Source of the DNA: UBA4717 sp045531795
Lineage (GTDB): Bacteria > Bacillota > Clostridia > Oscillospirales > CAG-272
Assembly: GCA_045531795.1 (NCBI GenBank)
Contig: JAZSET010000098.1
Coordinates: 1-32,619 of the forward strand
Reading direction: 5' to 3'
Length of the DNA stretch: 32,619 bases
The notes beneath the pieces are model-generated. The model did not search any database. It was given only the letters and a program-made list of their open reading frames with translations, and was not told the DNA's origin. A program made the position numbers and the translations under genes. Positions 23,462-30,920 of the stretch are shown one piece after another (the stretch's first letter is position 1; every line of letters begins with the position of its first letter).

Positions 23462-24880
23462 TTATTTAGCATAAAAGTCTCTCATCTTCTTAACTTCACG
23501 CTCAAGTGCTTGTTCGCGGGAAGCGCACCAGGAAGCGAAGGTGTTTGTTCCTGAACTTACGAGGCCTACGAGAGTAGATGAACCTACATAATTTTCATTC
23601 TGATAAAGAGAAGATTCAAGAATGATATCAATCATATCTCTTGTTTCTTCGTCAGATGCTGACTTGAGGTCGAGAGTTATGTCATAGTATACAGGTCTTA
23701 TTTTATTATAGCCTTCAATTGAAAGTGCTTCAAGTATTATACCTGTTTCTTCGAGCTGTGAATTCGTTGTAGGTACATATAGAGCTGCTGCATAGTCAGG
23801 GCCTGAACGGCTGTAATACTTGTCCTGATCCTCGTCAAGCATAGGATAAGGAAGTACACCGGTGTCGAATTCGTAATCACGGCTTACGGGGATAGAGTTG
23901 AGCATTAGGTCAACCATAAGAATACGTCCCTCAGACATCGCTCTCATATGGCTACCGTAATCAGCACCATAGTACCATGAGTTCTGCCCGTCGAAAAGTT
24001 CGAGCATTTTGTCAATAATCTTGACATTTCTTTCGGTGCTGAGTGCAAGTGTGGGAAGCATATCCTCGTCGGGAACAAGTGTTGTACCGCCCATACCAAA
24101 GTATACAGCAGGGAACATTTCCCATGACCATCCGCCAAATCCGGTGCGGTCCTTGTCTTTATCCCACATAGTATCACCGTCAAGGTCTGCGTATCCCTGC
24201 TTGGTGATTTCTATGAATTTATCGATTGTCCAGGTTTTGTCGTATACATCCTGATAGGGATAGTCAATTCCAAGGTCATCAAACAGGTTCTTATTGAACA
24301 TAATGCAGTCGGTGGCGTTATATGTACCGATACCGTAGTCACCGGCCATAAAGTAAACCTTGCCTCCAAAGTTCATAGTGTAGGCAATATTGGTATTCCA
24401 ATAAGGCTTATCATAGTCAACATGTTCAAGCTCGTTCCAGTCTACAAAATAATCTCTCATAACCATATTCTGCATACCGATGCTGAGCTTTGAATAGAAG
24501 GTGTGGTAAGTCTTGTCGTCGGCAAGAATTAGTTTTCTCACTTCACTGCTGTTTTCGTGGTCTTTAGAGTCAACCATATTGAATTTGAGATTATATCTGT
24601 CTTCAATAGTTATCATTCTCTGGAAAACGGCATCATTCATAAGATCTCCGGTTTCAGCTTCACGAACCACGGAACCGGAAGCACCGCTTGTACCAAAAGA
24701 CGAGAAATTCTGCTTTCCGAAATCAAGTTCGGGCAGATCATCAAGTGAGTACTTGTATTCAGTGGTATCCTCAACCGTTTTGTTTGTTTCTTTAACATCA
24801 ACATCTGTAGTCTTGTTGCAGGAAACAAGAATCGGTGTCAACATGAGAACAAGTGCTAAAATAAGAGCAATTTTTTTCAT
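23462..24880 (-). CDS. Extracellular solute-binding lipoprotein (family 1 type), copy A
   Basis: Lipid-anchored binding protein of 472 residues, of the large type that usually feeds oligosaccharide ABC importers. The signal peptide MKKIALILALVLMLTP ends in the lipobox LVSC. Family features include EAETGDLMNDAVFQRMITIE, GGKVYFMAGDYGIGTYN, FNKNLFDDLGIDYPYQDVY and an EF-hand-like Asp-rich loop, YADLDGDTMWDKDKDRTGF. ATG 24880 was chosen because AGGGAG lies 6 nt upstream and it gives a proper signal peptide; the frame is open to 24928 without support. It closely resembles the next gene (copy B), including the signal peptide, so they arose by duplication. No permease or ATPase genes lie beside it. 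The ligand is unknown. Confidence 0.9.
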   Translation of the reverse strand: MKKIALILALVLMLTPILVSCNKTTDVDVKETNKTVEDTTEYKYSLDDLPELDFGKQNFSSFGTSGASGSVVREAETGDLMNDAVFQRMITIEDRYNLKFNMVDSKDHENSSEVRKLILADDKTYHTFYSKLSIGMQNMVMRDYFVDWNELEHVDYDKPYWNTNIAYTMNFGGKVYFMAGDYGIGTYNATDCIMFNKNLFDDLGIDYPYQDVYDKTWTIDKFIEITKQGYADLDGDTMWDKDKDRTGFGGWSWEMFPAVYFGMGGTTLVPDEDMLPTLALSTERNVKIIDKMLELFDGQNSWYYGADYGSHMRAMSEGRILMVDLMLNSIPVSRDYEFDTGVLPYPMLDEDQDKYYSRSGPDYAAALYVPTTNSQLEETGIILEALSIEGYNKIRPVYYDITLDLKSASDEETRDMIDIILESSLYQNENYVGSSTLVGLVSSGTNTFASWCASREQALEREVKKMRDFYAK

Positions 24881-24908
24881 AACATTCTCCCTTTGATATT
24901 TTGTGTTC

Positions 24909-24937
24909 ATTATATCAAATACAAACAACTATTTCTA
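24909..24937 (-). promoter_or_regulatory. Putative promoter of solute-binding protein A
   Basis: On the minus strand a perfect -10 TATAAT (24914-24909) is preceded after 17 nt by TAGAAA (24937-24932), a weak -35. It gives this gene its own promoter, separate from copy B. Confidence 0.45.
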
Positions 24938-25036
24938 TAACATTTTTGCTCATAAATGCAAATTGTTTGTCATTTGTACAGAATATGTATAACTATTATA
25001 CATTGTAAAACCATAAATGTCAATAGACAAATAAAA

Positions 25037-25062
25037 ACAGACCTGCATTTTTGCAGGTCTGT
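25037..25062 (-). terminator. Terminator after the second solute-binding protein gene
   Basis: ACAGACCTGCA (25037-25047) pairs perfectly with TGCAGGTCTGT (25052-25062) around TTTT. On the minus strand it is followed by a U-run. It ends the gene stopping at 25077. Confidence 0.9.
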
Positions 25063-25076
25063 CTGAATCTGTAATT

Positions 25077-26504
25077 TTATGATTCGTAGAATCTTGTAAG
25101 CTTCTTGATTTTGCTTCTCCAGGGACGCTCACTGTTTGCATACCAGGATGCAAATGAGTTGAACTTGGAGTTTATGAATGTGCTGAATGACATTGAGCCG
25201 ATAAAGCTTTCGCTTACATATGAAGAGGTTTCCATAATAATATCAACCATATCACGTGTTTCTGTATCGGGAGCAGACTTTAAGTCAAGCTGAATGTCAT
25301 AGTAAACAGGCCTGATTCTGTTGTAGCCCTCAAGTGAAAGTGCCTCAAGAAGAATGCCGGTTTCCTGAAGCTGAGTATTTGTTGTAGGTACCCAGTATGC
25401 ACCGGAGCAGTTAACAGCACCACGGCAAACATAGTTTTCCTGTTCCTCATCAAGCATAGGATAAGGAAGAATACCTGCATCAAAATCGCGGCTGCGGTTA
25501 CCCTGAAGGTTTGTAATCCAACCGTCAAGCATAAGCAATCTGCCTTCGTCAAAGGCTGTGTTGAATACGCCGTATGTACCGGATTCGGAATATGCGTTGA
25601 CACCGTCAAAGAGTTCAATCATCTTGTCGATAATTTTTACAGTTTTATCACTGTTAATCGCAAGCTCGGGCATATTATCCTCGTTGTTGATAAGTGTCTG
25701 ACCGCCCATACCCATATATACAGCAAGGTTCATTTCATAAGCCCAGCCCGAGAATCCAAGTCTGTCTGCCTGGGGATCCCATTCTGTGTTACCATCAAGG
25801 TCCGCATAACCCTGCTTTGAAATTTCAATCATTTTGTCGATTGTCCAGGTCTTGTTGTAAACGTCTTCGTAGGGATAGTCAATTCCAAGGTCATCAAAGA
25901 GATTTTTATTAAAAAGTATGGAGTTGGTGAAATTGTATGTGGAAATACTGATATCGCCTGCCATACAGTAAATCTTTCCGCCAAAGTTCATATTGTTAAC
26001 AACGGACTGATTCCAGTAAGGCTTTGAGGGGTCTAATGCTTCAAATTCGTTCCAGTCTACGAAGTAACCATCCATCATCATATTGTAGAAGGGATCCTGC
26101 ATTTTGCCGGAGTAAATATGGAAGGTTTTGTCGTCTGCAAGAATGTAGTTACGAACAGCACCGGAGTGGTCTGTTTCGCTATAGTTCTGCGACTTCAAAT
26201 TAACATTATATCTATCTTCAATAAGAATTTTACGCTGATAAACAGAGTCAACAAAAAGGTCGCCTGTTTCTGCTTCTACAAGGTAAGAACTGTATCCGGA
26301 AGTGTTCTTTCCGCTAAAGGATGTGAAATCCTTTTTACCGAAGTCCATTTCAGGAAGGTCGTCAAGTGAATACAGAAGCTCTGAATCCTGATCTGAGGAT
26401 GAGGCTCCACTGCCTGTATCTACAGGGGGATTTGCATCTTCACATGCTACAAGAACAGGGGTGAGCATGAGAATAAGTGCAAGAATAAGAGCAATTTTTT
26501 TCAT
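25077..26504 (-). CDS. Extracellular solute-binding lipoprotein (family 1 type), copy B
   Basis: Paralogue of the neighbouring copy A, 475 residues, with signal MKKIALILALILMLTP and lipobox LVAC followed by a Ser/Gly/Asp-rich linker. Shared blocks include EAETGDLFVDSVYQRKILIE, FGGKIYCMAGDISISTYN, FNKNLFDDLGIDYPYEDVYN and the Asp-rich loop YADLDGNTEWDPQADRLGF. The two copies differ most in the region after the lipobox and in surface segments, which suggests different ligands. AAGGAG precedes ATG 26504. Each copy has its own terminator, so they are expressed separately. As with copy A, no transporter partner genes are adjacent; they must use a permease encoded elsewhere or act as sugar-capturing surface proteins. 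Confidence 0.9.
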   Translation of the reverse strand: MKKIALILALILMLTPVLVACEDANPPVDTGSGASSSDQDSELLYSLDDLPEMDFGKKDFTSFSGKNTSGYSSYLVEAETGDLFVDSVYQRKILIEDRYNVNLKSQNYSETDHSGAVRNYILADDKTFHIYSGKMQDPFYNMMMDGYFVDWNEFEALDPSKPYWNQSVVNNMNFGGKIYCMAGDISISTYNFTNSILFNKNLFDDLGIDYPYEDVYNKTWTIDKMIEISKQGYADLDGNTEWDPQADRLGFSGWAYEMNLAVYMGMGGQTLINNEDNMPELAINSDKTVKIIDKMIELFDGVNAYSESGTYGVFNTAFDEGRLLMLDGWITNLQGNRSRDFDAGILPYPMLDEEQENYVCRGAVNCSGAYWVPTTNTQLQETGILLEALSLEGYNRIRPVYYDIQLDLKSAPDTETRDMVDIIMETSSYVSESFIGSMSFSTFINSKFNSFASWYANSERPWRSKIKKLTRFYES

Positions 26505-26621
26505 AATTTTCTCCTTACTTTAGAATTATAATATGAATTATTGCCTAGATATCGAAATTGTACCATATATTATCGGAAAAGTCAAGCACATGGGGTGAAA
26601 AAAGATGTATATTTATAGAAA

Positions 26622-26651
26622 AAACGCCGATTGTTATAGTAATCGGCGTTT
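26622..26651 (-). terminator. Terminator after the Dabb gene
   Basis: AAACGCCGATT (26622-26632) pairs perfectly with AATCGGCGTTT (26641-26651) around an 8-nt loop, with a U-tract on the minus strand. It lies 4 bp from the stop of the gene ending at 26656. Confidence 0.88.
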
Positions 26652-26655
26652 ATCT

Positions 26656-26952
26656 TTAAACTTCATAATCAAAAGAGAGTCTTTGTTCCACATTCGGGCG
26701 TACAAAAGTGTTTGCAGCCTCCTGATGAAGCGGATGCTTGATATAAGAATCGAGAGCAGCCTTACTTTCAAAGGCAGAATCCATCATAATATCTCCCGCA
26801 GATCCCTCAAAGCGCTCTGTAAGAATGTGCATTTCAAGAAGCCCCTCGATTTTGCCGACAAGTCCCTCAAGAGAAGTTTTTATATTTGCTGCCACTTCTT
26901 TTGGATTGGAAACATCCTCTTTGAGCTTCCATATAATCATATGCTTTACCAT
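26656..26952 (-). CDS. Dabb-family (stress-responsive A/B barrel) protein
   Basis: This small 98-residue protein has the dimeric alpha/beta-barrel (Dabb) pattern: MVKHMIIWKLKEDV at the N-terminus, then IEGLLEMHILTERFEGS, DIMMDSAFESKAALDSY and HPLHQEAANTFVRP. The His pair around IKHPLHQE is typical of the family. Dabb proteins occur in stress responses and some act as small-molecule enzymes; no specific reaction can be assigned here. AAAGGAGAT precedes the ATG. It stands alone between copy B of the binding proteins and the tRNA pair, with its own terminator. Confidence 0.9.
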   Translation of the reverse strand: MVKHMIIWKLKEDVSNPKEVAANIKTSLEGLVGKIEGLLEMHILTERFEGSAGDIMMDSAFESKAALDSYIKHPLHQEAANTFVRPNVEQRLSFDYEV

Positions 26953-27033
26953 AATAGTATCTCCTTTGTGTTATTTATTTACATTTTCCTTTTCTGTGTT
27001 TATCCGTCTAACATTCCTACGAAGTCGGATTTC

Positions 27034-27086
27034 ATCACAAAGTGATTTCATCTGCGAATCAGATTTAATCCGTCGCGGGACGGATT
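27034..27086. repeat. Array of three consecutive mini-hairpins
   Basis: Three short palindromes follow one another: ATCAC-AAA-GTGAT (27034-27046), ATCTG-CGAAT-CAGAT (27050-27064) and AATCCGTC-GCGG-GACGGATT (27067-27086), separated by two or three bases (TTC, TT). The pattern continues into the tRNA terminator. I recall similar chains in intergenic DNA of gut Clostridia, suggesting a dispersed repeat family. Confidence 0.6.
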
Positions 27087-27092
27087 TAGTTG

Positions 27093-27122
27093 AAAAAAGC
27101 ACTGCTACAGCAGTGCTTTTTT
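27093..27122 (-). terminator. Terminator of the tRNA-Met/tRNA-Glu unit
   Basis: GCACTGC (27099-27105) pairs with GCAGTGC (27110-27116), extended by an A-run on one side and a T-run on the other. It lies immediately after the tRNA-Glu 3' end on the minus strand. Confidence 0.88.
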
Positions 27123-27197
27123 TGGTGACCCGTACGGGAATCGAACCCATGTTACAGCCGTGAAAGGGCCGTGTCTTAACCGCTTGACCAACGGGCC
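27123..27197 (-). tRNA. tRNA-Glu (anticodon TTC)
   Basis: Read on the minus strand, it begins GGCCCGTTGGTCAAGCGG, has the anticodon loop CTTTCAC (anticodon TTC, plus-strand bases 27162-27164), a T loop with GGTTCGATTCC, acceptor pairing GGCCCGT/ACGGGTC, discriminator A and an encoded CCA. It is the second gene of a two-tRNA unit. Confidence 0.96.
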
Positions 27198-27205
27198 GTA
27201 TTCGT

Positions 27206-27236
27206 GCACAATTCCAACCTGTGGTCGGAATTGTGC
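27206..27236 (-). other. Hairpin spacer between the two tRNAs
   Basis: GCACAATTCC (27206-27215) and GGAATTGTGC (27227-27236) pair perfectly. One mismatch and a further ACC/GGT stem close a TGT loop. The hairpin abuts the tRNA-Met CCA end and may guide precursor processing. Confidence 0.55.
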
Positions 27237-27313
27237 TGGTAGCGGAAATGGGATTTGAACCTATGACCTGCCGGGTATGAACCGGATGCTCTAGCCAGCT
27301 GAGCTATTCCGCC
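27237..27313 (-). tRNA. tRNA-Met (anticodon CAT)
   Basis: On the minus strand it begins GGCGGAATAGCTCAGCTGG and has the anticodon loop TTCATAC (anticodon CAT), a TTCAAAT T loop, acceptor pairing GGCGGAA/TTCCGCT and an encoded CCA. The loop TTCATAC matches elongator tRNA-Met rather than the lysidine-modified tRNA-Ile, whose loop is usually CTCATAA. The outermost anticodon-stem pair is mismatched. Confidence 0.93.
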
Positions 27314-27352
27314 ATCTATTGGAATACACGCGCTGTTTATCAACGCTCGTCT

Positions 27353-27381
27353 ATTATAACACAAAGAAAATCGCTTGTCAA
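27353..27381 (-). promoter_or_regulatory. Consensus promoter of the tRNA unit
   Basis: On the minus strand TTGACA (27381-27376), a 17-nt spacer and TATAAT (27358-27353) match the consensus perfectly. The tRNA-Met 5' end is 40 bp downstream. Confidence 0.9.
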
Positions 27382-27450
27382 CACTTTTTTGAAAAAAATA
27401 TTATTTTTTTCGATGAAATTTAAACCATATATGTTTAATTAGAGAAAAAC

Positions 27451-27479
27451 GGTGTACCGTGTTAAAATTTCGGTACACC
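27451..27479. terminator. Stem-loop of uncertain role
   Basis: GGTGTACCG (27451-27459) pairs perfectly with CGGTACACC (27471-27479) around an 11-nt AT-rich loop. Flanking A and T runs are short. It may be a weak terminator or part of the leader of the gene at 27574. Confidence 0.4.
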
Positions 27480-27530
27480 TTTAAGCCTGATATTGGAAGT
27501 AATATTTATAAATGTTCAGGTAATAATAGT

Positions 27531-27551
27531 TTTGCGGAGATAATCCGCAAA
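27531..27551 (+). promoter_or_regulatory. Leader hairpin before the 143-residue hypothetical gene
   Basis: TTTGCGGA (27531-27538) pairs perfectly with TCCGCAAA (27544-27551) around GATAA. It ends 10 nt before the AGGA ribosome binding site (27562-27565). It could affect translation or mRNA stability. No matching promoter could be placed with confidence. Confidence 0.4.
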
Positions 27552-27573
27552 TAAGTTATGTAGGATTTGACTT

Positions 27574-28005
27574 ATGAATACTAATGAAGAAATGTTGCAG
27601 TTTTTGCACAAAAGCGCATCTATGAGTGTTGATTCAGCGACAAGAGTTCTTGAACAGACAAGAGACAGTAAAATGAAAAAGGAACTGTGCAGTCAGATTA
27701 ACACATACAGACGCTTTGCGGACGATGCAACAAGGGAGCTTAAAAATCACGGTCTTGTACCCGAGGACAACAAGCTTATGACAAAGATTATGTCAGATGT
27801 GGGCATTATAGCAAATATGATGATTGACAGAACACCCTCTCATGTTGCCGAGCTTATGATTAACGGTACAAATATGGGCGTTTTAAAAATGAACAAGCAT
27901 CTCAACAGAAACAAGGATATAGATCCAAAGACTGAATCACTGTGCAGAGAGCTTATTGACTTTCAGAAGAAATGTGTATGTAATCTTGAGCCTTACCTTT
28001 CATAG
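27574..28005 (+). CDS. Helical hypothetical protein (possibly ferritin-like)
   Basis: This 143-residue protein is almost entirely alpha-helical by composition, with no signal or membrane segment. It begins MNTNEEMLQFLHKSASMSVD and has long amphipathic stretches such as ELCSQINTYRRFADDATREL and LMTKIMSDVGIIANMMIDRT. The pattern resembles small four-helix-bundle proteins of the DUF2383/ferritin-like kind, but the metal-ligand E-x-x-H pairs of true ferritins are not seen. It is a single gene between the tRNA unit and the convergent spoVM-rsgA cluster. AGGA lies 8 nt before the ATG. In a spore former such a protein could be a coat or stress component, but that is only a guess. Confidence 0.8.
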   Translation: MNTNEEMLQFLHKSASMSVDSATRVLEQTRDSKMKKELCSQINTYRRFADDATRELKNHGLVPEDNKLMTKIMSDVGIIANMMIDRTPSHVAELMINGTNMGVLKMNKHLNRNKDIDPKTESLCRELIDFQKKCVCNLEPYLS

Positions 28006-28083
28006 CTATTTCTTTTGAATGCCGAAAATTCTTTTGAGTATTCCCGATAAAAATTTTGGGGATTTCATTACAACTATTTTCAT
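28006..28083 (-). CDS. spoVM: Stage V sporulation protein SpoVM (25 residues)
   Basis: SpoVM is a tiny amphipathic helix that binds the convex outer forespore membrane and anchors SpoIVA, starting spore-coat assembly. Minus-strand ATG 28083 is followed by 25 codons ending at TAG (28008-28006). The peptide opens MKIVVMKSPKFL and continues with SGILKRIFG, closely following the B. subtilis pattern MK...KxPKFLxGI...G, including the conserved Pro at position 9. A perfect AGGAGG (28096-28091) lies 7 nt upstream. It sits just downstream of rsgA-prkC, a neighbourhood that also holds spoVM in Bacillus. Its brevity would hide it from most gene callers. It may be transcribed with rsgA or from a sporulation promoter, but I could not assign one. 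Confidence 0.88.
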   Translation of the reverse strand: MKIVVMKSPKFLSGILKRIFGIQKK

Positions 28084-28133
28084 TTTATTTCCTCCTATAA
28101 AATGTAATATTTGACACTAATATAATATGACAA

Positions 28134-28180
28134 AGGCTTCGCGAGTGTTAATGAGCTTTTCATTTAGAATCGTGAAGCCT
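28134..28180 (-). terminator. Stem-loop after rsgA (possible terminator)
   Basis: AGGCTTCGCGA (28134-28144) pairs with TCGTGAAGCCT (28170-28180) over 11 bp with one G-U pair, and contains a smaller AATGA/TCATT hairpin. The U-run on the minus strand is weak (TTTGT), so termination may be partial before spoVM. Confidence 0.55.
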
Positions 28181-28188
28181 CTTTGTTA

Positions 28189-29136
28189 TTATTTTTTATC
28201 CCAGTCGTGTTTGTTTTTAAGTATTTCACGCAGTGCCACAAAACTTTCGTGGCGCTCTTTCGGAATTTCACCGCGTTTGACAGCATCAATTATACTGCAA
28301 CCGTCTTCCTTGGTATGGGTACATTTTGTATATCTGCATTTACCGATGTACTTATCAAATTCACGGTATGTATATACAAGTTCGTCATTACCAAAAAAGT
28401 CAAACCGTTCAAAATCAAGCATACTGAATCCGGGAGTATCGGCAATAAAGCCCTGTGTACAATCTCCCGCAGTTTCAATCGTGTAAAGACTTACGCACCT
28501 TGTTGTGTGCTTTCCTCTTGATATTTTTTTGCTTATTTCGCCTGTTTCAAGCAAAAGCCCGGGAAACAATCTGTTTAAAAGTGTTGACTTTCCGATTCCC
28601 GATGCACCTGCAAAGGCCGCAACCTTGTTATCAAGATTATTCCTTATAAAGTTTTCAAGAGGATCGGTATCAATGTTTTCACCCTGAATCATAACGGTAA
28701 AGCCGCTTTTTGTATATATATCAGCATATTTTTGCGCCGCTTCCATATCAAGGTCAGCTTTGGTTATGATTATAACAGGCTCGATTTTTTTGTTTTCGGC
28801 AATTGATATAAGCTTATCAACTGTGTGAAGTACCGGCTCGGGCTTTTTGGCGGCAAACATAACAAAAAGGTAGTCGAGGTTTGCCATAGGCGGTCTGATA
28901 AGCGAATTTTTTCTTTCGAGGATTTCACTGATCATAACATTGTCGCTGTCATCAAGCCTTATTTCAACTAGATCTCCCACCAAAGGAGTGTCGCCGTCGT
29001 GCCTGAAAACGCCTCTGGCACGGCAGACAATGACATCTGTTAAAGCTCCGTCTGAAAGTGATATGGGAGAATTGAGAAGAATATCATAGTTTCCCCCTAC
29101 TCCCTTGATTATTCTGCCACGCAGATATTTTTCCAT
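28189..29136 (-). CDS. rsgA: Ribosome small-subunit-dependent GTPase RsgA
   Basis: Circularly permuted GTPase that checks late 30S maturation. An N-terminal OB-fold (LRGRIIKGVGGNYDILL) is followed by the G4 motif IIITKADLD, the P-loop FAGASGIGKSTLLNRLFP, the switch region ISRGKHTTRCVSLY and G3 FIADTPGFSML. The C-terminal zinc finger is visible as KCRYTKCTHTKEDGC. ATG 29136 (MEKYLRGR) was preferred over TTG 29148 because the latter has no space for a ribosome binding site, and homologues start this way. The protein has 315 residues. It lies 15 bp after prkC, in the conserved rlmN-PP2C-prkC-rsgA order. Confidence 0.95.
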   Translation of the reverse strand: MEKYLRGRIIKGVGGNYDILLNSPISLSDGALTDVIVCRARGVFRHDGDTPLVGDLVEIRLDDSDNVMISEILERKNSLIRPPMANLDYLFVMFAAKKPEPVLHTVDKLISIAENKKIEPVIIITKADLDMEAAQKYADIYTKSGFTVMIQGENIDTDPLENFIRNNLDNKVAAFAGASGIGKSTLLNRLFPGLLLETGEISKKISRGKHTTRCVSLYTIETAGDCTQGFIADTPGFSMLDFERFDFFGNDELVYTYREFDKYIGKCRYTKCTHTKEDGCSIIDAVKRGEIPKERHESFVALREILKNKHDWDKK

Positions 29137-29151
29137 TAGTTTTACCAAGCC

Positions 29152-30873
29152 TTATCTTTGTCTGTTTCTGCTCGTCTCTTCTGTTTCTTCCGCTTCTTGT
29201 CCGCGACTTACGGTGAAACTGATTTTAGTACCGATCGGCACCTCTGACATAGCAGCAACGCTTTGTGTGAGTATAGTACCTTTTTCACTTGTGGATTCGA
29301 TATACATAACATCACCGAGCTTCAGTTTGCCCTCGCTTAAAAGGAGCTTTGCCGCAACTTCTGTGCTGCCGAGAAAGTCCGGGACTGTTACATTGTAAAC
29401 TGCTGAATCCTGGCCTTTACTGATGGAAAGCTTGATAGTATCGCCGTATTTAACAGTTGTTCCCGGTGCAGGGTCGCTTGCGACAATGTAGCTTTCGGGA
29501 ATATAGTCGTGGTAAACATATTCGCGCTCGGGATAAAGTCCAAGTGCCTTGAGAGCAATTTCCGCCTCATAGTAATAGAAGTATTTATAGTCGTCAAGCT
29601 CAAGAGTCTGTGCTCCGCGGCTTACAGTCAGAGTGAGTTTGCAATCCTGCTTGCCGGGGATAACCTTTCTTTTTTCGCCAACTTTAGGCTCCTGATCAAT
29701 AATTGTGTTCGCGCTTGAGGGATCAAAAACGGTTTTTACAGTTACATCATAATAGTTGTCTTCAAGCTGAGTAATCAGGTTTTCGTTGTAAACACCGCCA
29801 ACAAGCTCGGGAATTTCAATAACCAGAGCATCGTTTCCGGAGGTCGCTTCAAGTAATGCAGAGACAATTGTAACGGCACTTATGGCAGCAACAATCAGAA
29901 ATGCCGATGTAATTCCCATAATAATCGGGAACATTGAACGGCCCTGTGAGGAGGCAGCTCTTCTTCCGGATGATGAGCCGGGATTAAAGAGATTTTCATT
30001 ATCCGCATGGTGCTGTGTTACTTTGAAGACAGCCTTGGGATTACTCTTTATCTGCAAAAGATGTCTGAGCATTTGTGATGCACTCTGGAATCTGTGAACA
30101 GGATTTTTTTCCATTGAAATCAGAATAATCTGCTCAAGTCCTTTCGGAATATTTGCATTGTATTCTCTCGGATTCCTTGGCATAGACTTAACCTGCATAA
30201 GAGCAACCGAAACGGGGCTCTCGGCAGTGAACGGCAGGTTCCCTGTAGCCATTTCATACATAGTTGCGCCGAGAGAATACAGGTCGCTTCTGTGGTCGAT
30301 AGGCTTTCCGCTTGCCTGCTCGGGGCTGATGTAAAATACTGTTCCTATAGCCTTGTCGGTCATTGTGACCGTTTCTGCATTCGGAAGCTTCGCTATGCCG
30401 AAATCGGCAACCTTTATTGAGCCGTCTTTTAAGAGCATAATATTCTGAGGCTTGATATCTCTGTGAACAATGCCCTTGGCGTGAGCGTGCTCCAGAGCAC
30501 GGAGTATCTGCTCTGAAATGCTTACAACCTCTTTGAAAGTAAGGGCTCCCTTTTTCTGCATATAATTTTTCAGAGTTATTCCCTCAATAAGTTCCATTAC
30601 TATATATTTGAGGTTGTCCTTTACGGAAACATCAAATATGCTTACAATATTGGGGTGGGAAAGCATAGCAACCGCCTTGCTTTCGTTTATAAAGCGCTTT
30701 ACCGCCTGTGTATCACTTGCTATTTCGTCTTTAAGCATTTTTACGGCAACAGGTCTGTTTTTGAGCATATCGTATGCCTCAAAAACTATAGCCATACCGC
30801 CGACGCCGATTATTTTTTTGATTTTATATCTCCGGTCAAAAACCTGACCAACATATTTTTCAAATGTATCCAT
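29152..30873 (-). CDS. prkC: Membrane Ser/Thr protein kinase with PASTA repeats (PrkC/StkP)
   Basis: Sensor kinase that detects peptidoglycan fragments or lipid II and regulates wall growth, division and spore germination. The Hanks-type kinase domain occupies residues 16-275: IIGVGGMAIVFEAYD, the catalytic Lys in VAVKMLK (K45), HRDIKPQN with D139, DFG at 157-159 and GTVFYISPEQ. A juxtamembrane linker follows. One membrane segment lies at about 315-340 (PIIMGITSAFLIVAAISAVT). The outer part, residues 350-565, holds about three PASTA repeats (for example VTVPDFLGSTEVAAKLLLSE). The 573 residues end in a polar tail. It is paired with its PP2C phosphatase directly upstream. ATG 30873 follows AAAGG, a weak and rather distant site. 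Confidence 0.96.
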   Translation of the reverse strand: MDTFEKYVGQVFDRRYKIKKIIGVGGMAIVFEAYDMLKNRPVAVKMLKDEIASDTQAVKRFINESKAVAMLSHPNIVSIFDVSVKDNLKYIVMELIEGITLKNYMQKKGALTFKEVVSISEQILRALEHAHAKGIVHRDIKPQNIMLLKDGSIKVADFGIAKLPNAETVTMTDKAIGTVFYISPEQASGKPIDHRSDLYSLGATMYEMATGNLPFTAESPVSVALMQVKSMPRNPREYNANIPKGLEQIILISMEKNPVHRFQSASQMLRHLLQIKSNPKAVFKVTQHHADNENLFNPGSSSGRRAASSQGRSMFPIIMGITSAFLIVAAISAVTIVSALLEATSGNDALVIEIPELVGGVYNENLITQLEDNYYDVTVKTVFDPSSANTIIDQEPKVGEKRKVIPGKQDCKLTLTVSRGAQTLELDDYKYFYYYEAEIALKALGLYPEREYVYHDYIPESYIVASDPAPGTTVKYGDTIKLSISKGQDSAVYNVTVPDFLGSTEVAAKLLLSEGKLKLGDVMYIESTSEKGTILTQSVAAMSEVPIGTKISFTVSRGQEAEETEETSRNRQR

Positions 30874-30920
30874 TTTAAACTAAACCTTTCTAAGCAGGTA
30901 TTATGTATTTTAACTTATTT

